Positions 42,401 through 53,475 of a stretch of DNA of 64,000 nucleotides are shown here, one piece after another (position 1 is the stretch's first letter; each line of letters begins with the position of its first letter). The DNA comes from Neckera pumila. Lineage: Eukaryota; Streptophyta; Bryopsida; Hypnales; Neckeraceae. Location: assembly GCA_963969595.1 (NCBI GenBank), contig OZ018416.1:21778065-21842064 (forward strand), written 5' to 3'. Made by a program: the position numbers and the translations under genes. Under the pieces are notes generated by a model. It was given only the letters and a program-made list of their open reading frames with translations. It was not told the DNA's origin and made no database searches.

Positions 42401-45372
42401 CTAGTCTTTTCCGAATCTTTGATGCCTTTCTCTGGAAGTTTGCACCTCTTTCTCTGTCGAATATCAAATGCAGTTTGCAGAGTTGCTACTTGAGATAAGA
42501 CCACATCTCCATTTTATTTGTAAGTTTCGGGCAACTGCGTTGCGCTGTGACAGGGTTTCCTCCCTCATGTATTTCCTAATTTGACGATACTATTCAACTG
42601 CAGGATGTTGACAAAATCAATGTATATGACATTCTGGAGCCCTGCTACTATCCTGACAGCAGTTCTCTTCGAAGTAACTCCAGGTTGCCCCAAAGCTTCC
42701 GCAGGTTGGGTGAAACTAAGGGGCCTCACCAAATCAGGAAACGCCAGTTTGGTCGAGCGTACCCCCTGCGGCTTCCCCTCCGAGCTGGGCGTGTTCCCAC
42801 TTGGCCCAGCCTTTCCCCTGCCTTGTTTGATTCTGAAAATGTGCCGTGCACGGTATTGATCTCCTCATCTGTTGTCTTCCTTTGGCAAATTGATGGTTCT
42901 GAGATACTTTTACCTAAACGACGAAGAATTTGTGATTTTAAATGACCGCTTCGATTGATCATACTGTTAAAAACTAAAATTCTGATAAGGCTGAGTTTTA
43001 CATCATTAAAGTCAATGACAGTCGATGCAGGTTTTGGTCAAATAATAAATAAATTCAACGAACTAGAAGGAAGTCTCAAAATTGCTGAAACAACACTTGG
43101 ATCTTGGGCCTCCTTTTCGAATTTCTGCGTGTTGCTTTAATAGATACGTGGCTTAAACTTTCAAATTCGCATTGTTTTTTATTCTTAGGTCCTAAATTAG
43201 ATTTTTGTTGCTTCTTAAAAATTGATAGTGTACTCTTATATGGCCCTCTTTGCACAGGATGATCGTATCGCTGACACTTGGCTGAACAACCCTTCCGTGA
43301 GAACAGCTCTTCATGCAAAGCCGGTCAGTGCCTATTTCAATCCTTAATGTGAAATTATTAAGACTATTGATGACATTGGATGACCTCCAGTTCTTCAATA
43401 CGGACTAGAGCTGGACCTGGTGTTGTATACGGTATTGAAGGCAACAAAGTCCTATTTGAAGTATAAAGGATCTTAGTGAATTTCTAAATCAAGTTTCAAT
43501 GAGATCAATTTGCAGGGAACCTTTTGGGGGAATTTTTGTTAGATTCTATGCGTAACGGCTAGTGGTCCTTCTGGCCTAATCACAAACTCTTCTCGCGATA
43601 CTCTATGGAATTTGTGATTCTTTTGGGTCTTCAAAGAGCACCCGAAGCTGGGATGAGGGGTCTTCGTTTGCAGGGTCTTTTATGCATTGGGTCTAGGCGG
43701 AAAGAACGTTATTTTATTTTGGATTTCCTCCTCCGGGTGCCCTTTAGTACAAGCTAGCCAACTGGAGCGAATGCTAAATTGGTCATCTACTTGTTCATTT
43801 CCAGGCTGCAGACATTGGTCCCTGGGACCTCTGTACAAACAATATCATATTCTATCATGATGCTGGCAGCATGATACCAATTCATCGGGAGCTTACAACC
43901 AGCGGCTATCGTGCTCTCATCTACAGGTTTCTATCTTTCCATTCCCTTGTTACAGTAGAAGATATTCCAGTCATTTGGCGTCCAAGACTTTGAGTTCCTT
44001 GTATTCACTATTGCTCAATCCATGGAGTTTATTTGGTTTTGGAGATGACAAATGTTCTACGTTACCAGAGCATCTTTTTGTTGGTACAAACTCGGAATTT
44101 TTTTGCTGTGTATGCTTTTTTGATACATAGATGGTCAACTAGTTGGGATCTGAATGGAATTCAGCGTCTAAATCTGCAATTTTTTCTTCGAATGTTTCTT
44201 TGAATGTGAATTGGTTATGAAATTCAATGTTTGACTTTTTGGAATGTAACTCGCTTGCAGTGGTGATCACGATATGTGTGTCCCTTACACGGGGTCCGAG
44301 GCTTGGACATCCTCACTTGGTTACAAGGTCACAGATAAATGGAGGCCTTGGTTTGTTGGACCCCAAGTTGCTGGGTGAGTTCACAGTGCTTCACTCACCA
44401 GTAGGAAACCCATCCAGTAGAGATATTTTAGAAACTGGGTAGGTGCATTACAATTATCAAGGTGTACATTAGAACTGCGCAAGGTTTTTGCAATTGATAT
44501 GGTTTAACATGATTTTCTAGAGTATCTCGGGGTGGGTGCGGTGGGTTGGGGGGTATAATTTTCTACTAGTGACCTTTGGATCCTGTTCCTTAGCACAATA
44601 TCTTCACTTTCAGTTTGTGTTCTACCTTTTGGGGGATCATTTTCTAAGCTCGGTGATCATGTGCACTACAGATATACCCAGGGATTTGCCAACAATCTGA
44701 CATTTGCAACTATCAAGGTGATCTATCATCCTCTGACCCCCTTTTTGAGGAATGATTTTCAAACTGCTATCTACCTTTAGATTTTGAACTGCAACAGCAA
44801 AGAACCCAGAGCGTGTAATATCCTGAGTTGTGATTATTTTTTTCTTTAGAATTGCTAGAATTTCAAGGTAGCTTTTTTGAGAATGCTTCACAAAGTGTTG
44901 CTCCTTAGGTTTTGTAACAGCATGTCCCTTTCAGATTCACAAAGTTAATATGCTCGGACAGTTGTCTCATTGAACTTAGAATAATATTAAGATGATGGAA
45001 TATTAATGTTTACTTAATGTTTTTCAATATAATATCAATTTTAATGGTAATGCCACGAAAATCACACAAACATCAAAATGAAACCAGGTGTTTTTTAACA
45101 GTAAATGCTATTTCAATGTGAGGACTATATGAATCTTATGCCTATGCCTATTAACTGAACGTTAAAACTTTGTCAATATACTGCATCGTCATTTGTGGGT
45201 GGCAGCAAGGAACCAAGAGCATGCAGTACAATTAGAGTGATTTGCACCAATTATATTCAATTGATGTAGAGCATGTTGTGTTTTACAGGGATCTGGGCAC
45301 ACTGTTCCGGAGTACAAACCGGCGGAAGCATTGGCATTCTTCCAGCGTTTCCTTTCCGCTGAACCGTTGTAA
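39440..45372 (+). CDS. SCPL20: Serine carboxypeptidase-like protein, SCPL20 type (S10 family)
   Basis: Fourteen exons with GT-AG borders: 39440-39579, 39720-39865, 40111-40187, 40590-40712, 40963-41065, 41329-41366, 41655-41756, 41955-42035, 42604-42852, 43258-43323, 43805-43926, 44261-44374, 44672-44717, 45289-45372. They encode 496 residues, the usual family length. A signal peptide (about 1-26) directs it to the secretory pathway or vacuole. The oxyanion motif NGGPGCSS (80-87), catalytic Ser181 in GESYAG, Asp418 in SGDHD and His473 in GSGHTVPE are all present, so it should be active. It removes C-terminal residues from peptides, although some S10 proteins became acyltransferases. NYDI/ITGD-type residues near 145 and [17 protein letters not shown] match the SCPL20 clade. 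An Arg-rich linker lies in exon 9 between the two chains. AATAAA at 45466-45471 is a candidate polyadenylation signal. Confidence 0.95.
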
Positions 45373-45607
45373 CTATGTTGGCTAAAATGTTGCATAGATA
45401 GCATTGAAGCAGCCAAACTCATATAGATCACTGGGCTTCCACTCAAGTCATGGGTGATCTTACAAAATAAAATGTAGTTGACGCTCTGAATGAACGATGG
45501 ATGGTATGTATAAGCAATTTCTAGCCAATGACCAACTATTTGGATTCATGCGTTCTTCTTACTGCTGCGTAAGGTGGGATGTGCTAAATGCATCCATAAT
45601 GAACACT

Positions 45608-45975
45608 AGTGTGACTCTGTGCCGTTGGCCCAATTTTCATCTACTCCTAGTTCCACTCTTGGTTCTACTTCCGATTCTACTCCCAATTCTATTCCCGGTT
45701 CCACTCCCAGTAGCAAGAACGCCACCAAAATCAAAGTAAAAGTAATTTTCTAATTTTTTAATCAATAAATACTTTGAAATTCAATAACTTTTGCACCACC
45801 GCTCCAAATGCCATGAAACCAAGCTGGTGCACCCCTCCTCGGCAAGAGCTTTCCGACGGTACCAAGCACGCGGCCGGGGGACGCACGGTCAGGAAGTTGT
45901 CCACGCTACAAACAAAACAAAACAAAACAAAACAAAACAAACAAACAGCCTCATTTAAGGTATTGATATTAGGGT
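45608..45975 (+). repeat. SINE-like CACTAGTG/(CAAAA)n repeat, intact copy
   Basis: Starts CACTAGTGTGACTCTGTGCC, contains the inverse of the 'gggagtagaac' units and the 'ctttgaaattcaataacttt' block, and ends with five CAAAA units and 'caaacaaacagcc...aaggtattgat'. It is nearly identical to the inverted copy at 4990-5667, which suggests recent activity of the family. It lies 230 bp after the carboxypeptidase stop codon. No coding capacity, no TIR and no A/B box found. Confidence 0.6.
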
Positions 45976-48369
45976 GGGGATGATTTTAGAGCACCACAAC
46001 ATTTCAACTTTGAAAATTCATAACTAATTCATAACTCAAGTCCAAAAAAAACTAATTGAATTGGAATAAAGTACATATTCAATTTTGTATCTTTCAATCT
46101 ATTTTTATATGTACAAATGGGATTTTATTTTATAGCTTCATGCCTTACAATTTTTGTGCATGAAGTTTTTGATTTGGTTCATTTGTTGTCATAACATTGT
46201 AAATTTACTACAACAAATTCTAACATACTTAATCTAGGCATAACATTATTAAGTAGGAGCATTCTATTCCTTTTGACTTTGAATGGTATGTATTGTCTTT
46301 TGTAGTCACTTACAGGTGACAATTCCATTAACACCCAATTTAAATGTACTTGTTGTACACATTGCATCTAATGATTTAAAAAAAAAAATTCCCAATCCCC
46401 GCTCCAAAACCAAATCCAACCCTAATCCAACCCAAACCAAATCCCCTCCCCTATTTGTAATTTTAGATTGTAACTTCAGATGCAATCGGTATCGAATATA
46501 TTGCTATATTATATATTTTGTATCTATATTTGTGTTATATATATGTATAGGTCTTTTGTATCCGTATCCGTATCCTAGAGCAATGGCCATTGATTTTTGG
46601 CAAGTCAATGGTGTGGGATTTTTGGCAAATGGATGGCATGGGGATACTTTTGGTTATTTCTTCCCACATCGGATGGCCAAGGATTTTCAGGGAGGGGGGG
46701 TATTTGGCAAGGGCATTCACATCTTTTCAGAAGATAGTTATGTATAATATTAGGTCTTAACTTTAAACAGATGGAGGTTATGGTAAGGAATTAACTACCT
46801 TTTTATTTGCTAATAAGACAATTTGAAATCAAACATTTTCAATGATAGATAAGAACTCACCATATAACATTTAATAGCTTGTGAAACTTGGTGATTAGTG
46901 GACGTCAAGATCAACATACTAGATGTTGAAAAGGGTTGTCGAATTTTAGAATTATGGCAAATTTTACATCATGAAGAAAAGCCAAATTTATATTTTGACA
47001 ACCCCAAAGACCCTGTCTTCAAGTAATACAAGAAAAATATAGAGGAAGCTAAGAGGTGATATGAAGAAATAGATAAAGGTGCTCAGACTCAAGAAGATGC
47101 CCAAAACCTTACCTTTATAGTTGGATTTTGTGAAAATCTAATTTATCAGAAGTATTTGTGTTCCTTGAAATTAGTTAAATTGAAATTTAAAAATCTAGAT
47201 TCGTTGTTGTCTTAATTAATATCTACTATAAGATTATTAAATGCTAAGCCGCTTTGGTCCTTTTGCCACAATCAACGATGCTAGCGTGTGAGCTTGGAGT
47301 TGTGCCTGTGAGTGTGGAGCCTGTGAGGCCAGAGCCTGAAAAAAAATCCCATTCTTTTGCCAAATTTTTTTTTGTTAAAAAAATTCAAGAAATTTAATTT
47401 TTTTTGCTATTAACGGTAAATTTGGGACCTATGATCGTATATCCTATGACCATGGACTAGTAAAAATTTGATGTGGTGTTCAAATTATTTATAGTAGAAA
47501 AAAATCCTTCACATGGTGAGATCGAGAGTCATTTCTTATGAAGGCCAAGGTTTTGAAGAAACCTTGACTCCCCTTAAAATGGGGAAGTCTGGTGGTGACC
47601 GCAGCATTTTTCCAAGAATTTTTGAAAAATAAATGATTGTGTCATGTTGGTCCTGGGAATAATTTTTTATTGAATCTAACCTTAAGGGTTTAGGGTCTGA
47701 ATGGATTTCAAAGGCAAATGAAGAAAGCTCAAAAACCAATTGAGGCGAAGTCTATACATGCTTTATTTATTATTCTATACATGCTTTATTTATTATTCTA
47801 TACATGCTTTATCTATACATGCTTCAGTTAGTATTTTCAACAAAATGGCAGAGAACCGTTGGAAATATAATTCTCCACATAATGACGGAGAAAGGCTATT
47901 CCCCCAAACAGTCCTTTGGCATGTAAGACCATCGAAGGTGACACCTCTTATAGTGGCACGTTCAAGAATGCCAATCGTTATGGGACATATGAATAGGACC
48001 TTGAAACTTTGGTCTTGTCACTCTTCCTTGGCATTTTTAGCACTTATCACCACTCTGTGTTCACATACTAGCATTGTTGGTAAATGAAGCAATAAAATAG
48101 GAAAAAGGGATGTAAATGAAATGGGAAAGGAAAAAACAACAAATAAACAAAATTTATCTCATATTCATATTATCACTGCTGGATGAGAGATCAACATTGT
48201 AGTTTTGGGTCATTCATACTTTCTTCTGCAAAACATTTGACAAATGACAAATTCCAATATGTCATGAATGTATGAACATTTTTCATTCCACATGCTTTAC
48301 ATCATTTTAGTTGTACCAAATGTAAATTAATACAATACTAATGAAAACACAAATTGAATGTGGTCACTC
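45976..48369. other. Intergenic DNA, no gene seen
   Basis: AT-rich sequence. A 23-bp tandem repeat (TCTATACATGCTTTATTTAT...) covers 47751-47825. A short ORF at 46283-46747 has no coding support. No left end of a transposon could be placed here for the MULE pseudogene that follows. Confidence 0.4.
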
Positions 48370-51300
48370 CTACTCTGGAATAGTGATGATCCCTGCTCGA
48401 AGTAGAAGAAGCTTCAACTCATTGAAGCTATAACTAGGTGCGTGGATGAATTGGTCATCATAGATGTCCATCTTGCAAAAGTAGTGGTACTGGTAGTATT
48501 AATGCTTGCAATTCACGTATGCTTGACGCCTTCCAATAGCGGAAACAGACATCTAAATAAAATCCGGGCATGTACATGTGGGGAACATGCCCAATAAAAT
48601 TCGATATACATTTCTGTTAGGATCTGCCCTGGTCTCCAATGACACTATTGCACCTAGGCGTGGAAATGGAAGCAAAGTCACTCCAAGAATTTGTCTTCTA
48701 ATGTTGCCAGCACTTTTCCACTTGTTCTGCTGTTCTATAGTTGGTGCATTTGCATTTCTCCGTATGGTTTGGTTGTTCCGAATAGTTGGATATACATCTG
48801 CATCCTTGGGTGGCGGTTGATTATACAAAACACTCTTAAAAATGTTTGACATGTTGAAGAGTCGTCGTGGCAACAATGTAGGGTGCTCTTGGAGACGGAA
48901 GCCAGCGTGTTGCAAATACAATGTCTCTTCTTGACTAAGGTTGGTCCCGGTCAAAAGAGGCCAAACCTCTGGCACCTCAGCCCTATCTATAACGTAGCTT
49001 CGCTTTGTACCTTTGACACATCGTTCAATGTCATCCCAACAGAACCAAAAGTTTGCCACCACCTCTCGCTTAGTTCCGTGATCTTGCTTTTGACCACAAT
49101 AGGTTGAAGCTGGGGTTCCCTTCCTTTCCTTTGCAATTTTAGCAGTGCACTTGATGTTTGATGCCCGTTGTTGAGCTTGACATTTCACGTTCAATTTGTG
49201 GTTGACCCTATCAATGTGCCACTTTGACATGTCGCAATCACTTTCAAATGCAATCGTAACATGCCGGGATGGTTGCACCTGAACTTCTTCTCCAATGCCT
49301 TGGGAAGATTCTAGAGAAGCCGTACTGGACCTCGTTCGAACACGCAGTTGAGAGAAATTGACTTTGTCAGGTCAATGTGAGTCTCTTGCATCGCCAATGG
49401 GAACGTCCAACTTCCTCTTAGTGCTTCCAAAGATCTCTTCTCCTTCTAGATGCAGTATGCGAGTTCCCACACCCTCAGCTCTAGGTAAAGTATTGAGCGC
49501 CTCTGCCATTTTCTTTGGATCTCCGCTTCTTCTTGCAACTCTCAACTTCAACTCCCCCTTGGATGGATTAGATCTACATGCGTGTCCTTTTAAGTATGCA
49601 CGGTAATTTGTCATTTGTGTCCATGCTTGGATATTGTCGTCGTAAGTGGCATTAAACAAATTGTTACCTTGGTTTCTGGACATTTGAAGCCACTTGTTGT
49701 GGACGGTTTCCGATAGGTTGCATGAAGGCATGCCTGCCAACTCCTCCAAATTCAAATCCTACAAAGCCATCTACAAGAAATCTGAACACAATTTTAGTGC
49801 TGTATATCACAATCAACCAAAACTCTGAACTACTAAAACTAAGTCCATATGTGATTCACATGAAATGAAGGACATTCCCATACAAGAAAATCTTAACATC
49901 TACTTTACAAAAAATCGTTGGGCAAAACATTAGGAATGTCAAGCAACCAATATCTATTGCCTTTTATTTATTTATTTTCCACGGAAGGCAGTTTGACCAA
50001 AAACAAGGGTAGTGTGGGGGGATCCAATAACATCCATCGGATCCGACAAGTGTTTTTGGACTCCTCTACACTACCCCTGTTTTTAGTCAAAAGTTCAAAA
50101 TTGATCAATTTTTTTTGTTTTCCAAAAAAAATTAACATTCTTAGATACTGAAAAATCTTCATTTAAAACTCATGCATGGCAAGTTTAAACTAAATATGGA
50201 GAAAACTATTTTACAATTTCACAAAAAAGCATTGGCAAAATTATGTGGAATGTTAAGCAACCAATACCTATTGCTTTCCTATTATTTTTTTTTTAGGGGA
50301 GGGTCGTTTCATCCAAAACAAGGGTATCGTTGGGGGGTCCAACAACACCCGTCGAATCCAACGGGTGTTTCTGACCCCCCCCCCCCCCCCCCCATAGTAC
50401 GCCTGTTTTTAGTCAAACATTCAAAATGTATTATTTTTTTTTTTTCCAAAAAAAAATTGCATTCATGGATACTGAAAAGTCTTCATTTAAATTCATGATT
50501 ATCAAATTTCAACTAAATATGGAGAAAACTATTTTACAACTTCACACACATACATTTACATAAAAACATAAAATATAAAAATTGAAGCTGAACGTGCACG
50601 AATCATTTGCATAAAGCCTCCCCATTGACGGTACCTAAAGTGCCAAAATGCAAGCCAATGCTCCAAATGATGAAGTGCATCTTCAGTGGCAGCTCCAGAA
50701 AAAACCACCATGATCAAATGGCAAGGTAACGTGTCTCTGCTTCATCCATAGTCTTCGCATCTTTGTACTGTTTCCATAGTCTGTTGTGTTGTTGCTGGAA
50801 TGGCTCCTTGATGTGTTTTTGAGTGTGTTTTTGAAGAGAAGTACTCCAATGCAACAAGCACGTCCTCTTTCAATTCTCCATTTTGTCATTTGCAGAACTA
50901 GATCCATAGACAATACGGATTGCATTCCAATTGGCCATAGCACTGTCTACCATGAATTTCTTGAAGTTTGGATGATCTACACAGTGCCGTGACATTACAG
51001 CGTTTAAGCACCTCCAAAATTGAACTTGAATCTCAGTATCTTTGGATTGCATATCGCATGTTGAAATAGTCATTACCTTCTTGTACTCAGGATCATACAC
51101 GTGGCAAGCCATTGTAGTCCATTCCTTTACACGCTTGACGTGATCGAACATCATCCACGCATTTTCCAGATTCCCTCCGGGTTGCATGCGTCTCACCAAA
51201 TCCACTCCACTTCTAGGTCCTTCAATGAGCATTTTAAAATGTACACCTTCTCCTTTCCTTGGCTAGGGAAAAGGCTGTCGTGAATGTATTCGAACCAAGA

Positions 51301-52640
51301 CTCTTTCTTTATAGTCATGATGTTGTCTATGACACCTCCCCGGTTGTTTGAGCGGAATGAAGATATCACATTCCTAATATTTGGACTATTCAAGTATCGA
51401 AAGCGATCCATGACCTCTTCCATTTCCTCCCCCTTTAACATCTCCTTCTCTCCCTCTCCATTGTGAAATAGATAGTTCTTAAGGAAGTCCTTGCTAGCAG
51501 AGAGAGCAATTGCAGAGTTGGTGGCCAACGGTGTCTTTGCCACTTGCTCCGCAATAAGTCCACAAATCTTTTTTGTAGAATCTCTATACATACCCTTTGC
51601 TACATGGTAAGCATGTTTTCCAAAATGAATTGCGGCCCTACTCATCTTTGGATTATCACTGTAAGAGTAGTAAATCTAAGCATTGCATGTGTTTAGGCAA
51701 GTAGGTGATTTCTTATAGAGCTTTCAAACTAGAGTGCACTCTTTTAGAGGACTGTCCCCTACTACAAATGGAAAGGTTGTGTAACCAGTCCACTCCGTTT
51801 CATTTTGTTTAGAAGCTCTCTTCAAGTAATCACACTCCGGATTTTCACAAACAAAATGACCAGCACAGTATGACTTACGAAATTTTAGATTGTCGAAATT
51901 ATGAATGTTTGTCGTTACTAGCTTACACCAAGGATGTCCATTGTAACGCCGGTCCATTCCCTCCAAGTTCCGGGCCCCCAACAAAGAAGAAGACGAGCGA
52001 CATGGGGGCAACTCGAAGATGACATTTCCGTTGAATGCTGCTGGAAGATAATGAATACGATGATGCTTGAAGGCGTTTAAATCCATTGTAGACAACTCAT
52101 TCCAAGAGCGGTGCATACTACCTAATCTCCTTAGACACTCTAGTATACTGATGCCTTCAACTGGCGTTGGATGCAACAGTGGACGTGATCCTGTAGATTG
52201 TGCATGACTATTGAATGGGGTGCTATTTTCTGAGTTTAGAAGAGCCTTTTCATGTGCAAAAGTCTGCACACAGGTCGGCTGCTTCAGAAGTACCATATCT
52301 GGAGACTCTCCTTCCAACTCGCTAGACAACTCTACAATAGGATCTAGCTTCTCAACCTTCATTGCTCGAAGAATTGAAGTCTGCCAAAGGACTGGAAAAA
52401 CTTTGCAAGGTGGACTAAGAGAAACGGTGTGTGTGATGTATGGCATATCGACTGTCAATGTATCTGATTGACGACTTAATATCTCAGTTGATAGAGTTTG
52501 CATGGACAGAGGGAGCCCGTAAGCTCTATAGTTTCCTACGGAAAGGTACCAGCAATGACCATCTGCTTCTAGACACTTCCCGATGGGAATAGATTGTTGT
52601 AGCTCTCCAGATTCCAACTTCCTCTCTTCCTCGACATAGA
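48370..52640 (-). pseudogene. MULE-type (Mutator-like) transposase pseudogene
   Basis: Collinear minus-strand segments give, from N to C: a Cys/His cluster with YCAGHFVCENPECDYL (about 51850), a further CxxxCxxxC block (51690), a conserved region with SRAAIHFGKHAY (51640) and KGEEMEEVMDRF (51430), the RNase H core with first Asp in STCDMQSKD (about 51050) and second Asp in FMVDSAMANWN (about 50940), CLLHW, and a C-terminal SWIM zinc finger (CTCPDF at 48560 and NCKH at about 48497). The final stop is at 48370. It is broken: in-frame stops at 51724 and about 51664, a frameshift near 51232, a stop at 50870, frame changes near 50700, and stops at 48553 and about 48494. An AG acceptor near 49770 and a ~0.8-kb insertion-filled intron separate the core from the C-terminal exons. 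The N-terminal start was not found. MULE transposases cut and paste Mutator-type elements; this copy cannot. Confidence 0.75.
49910..50540. repeat. Tandem ~306-bp duplication, each unit containing a hairpin
   Basis: Unit 1 (about 49910-50220) and unit 2 (about 50221-50540) share 'aatgtcaagcaaccaatatc', 'aaaacaagggta', 'gtttttagtcaaa', 'atactgaaaa.tcttcattt' and 'aactaaatatggagaaaact'. Each unit carries an inverted repeat that pairs TTGACCAAAAACAAGGGTAG with its complement about 70 bp later. Unit 2 contains a 19-base C run (50375-50393). It lies in the intron-like gap of the MULE pseudogene, probably a MITE with flanks that duplicated. Confidence 0.6.
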
Positions 52641-53320
52641 TAGATCACTCCACAAATCTAAAGTGTACATGAAGTAAATGGCTATGTATTTTTGCGATTC
52701 CTTTGGCATCAACCAGAAATACAAGGGGGACTTCATGACCATCTACACAAATCGACGCCATCACTCAAACTACACGGTTAGAGGAAATTGAAAATGATAG
52801 GAGTAGAATCAGAGGGCCTGGTGACAGATAAAATGGTAACCTTATAGTTACTTCTAGGAGAAGATAGCATCATGGAAGCAAGTACACAAACATTTAATAA
52901 CAGTAATAATCACAATTGCCAAGCCAACGGCCAAGCCTATTATTCACAAATTGTTTCTGGAAGGTATTTAAGTATGTAGGGCGACTGTGTCAGTCATATT
53001 AAAAGAGTGTGCATTTCAAATTCTGGCGCACCAACATTAATATCCATAGATCCCAAAATTCGACTGCGGCAGTAAAGCACTATGATAGTGTCGGAGTGCA
53101 TTTCTGATTTCTTACATTTTGATATTTAAGATTGACGATGCATTGAAGTAGTTTTCACCTGCCAAGAGTGTCAGTTCAAATGCTAGCGGTTGTTATTACA
53201 CTACCCTAAGAAGTACTAGTGCCAGCTACGCCTCTAGTGCTTCCAAGTGCGTATAAGTATCGTCCAATTCTCCAAAGTGAAGTCTCTTTTCATGCGGTGC
53301 GATAGGAACGCTTAGTACAT
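52641..53320. other. Region between divergent MULE and methyltransferase-associated genes
   Basis: No gene. If the two flanking genes belonged to one element this would be their common promoter. No TATA box with matching spacing stood out. Confidence 0.35.
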
Positions 53321-53475
53321 TCTGTAGTGAGAGTTGGGATGTCGTTTGCCTTCACTCATGCTCCCAAACAGTCTATGCTGACAATTGAGAAGTAGGTTGC
53401 CTTTGCTCTTGCTTATAGACAATCTATAGTGAGAGTTGCAATGTAGTTTGCCTTCCCTCATGCTCACAGACAACC
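53321..53475 (+). repeat. Three-unit ~52-bp tandem repeat
   Basis: Units starting at about 53321, 53373 and 53424 share 'agtgagagttg..atgt.gtttgcctt..ctcatgct' and 'agacaatctat'. The third unit runs into the putative first exon of the following gene, so the start codon region may derive from the repeat. Confidence 0.55.

Noticed and set aside
46283..46747. 154-codon ORF with hydrophobic patches
   Set aside because: Codon usage and AT-runs look non-coding, with no homology, splice signals or promoter recognised.
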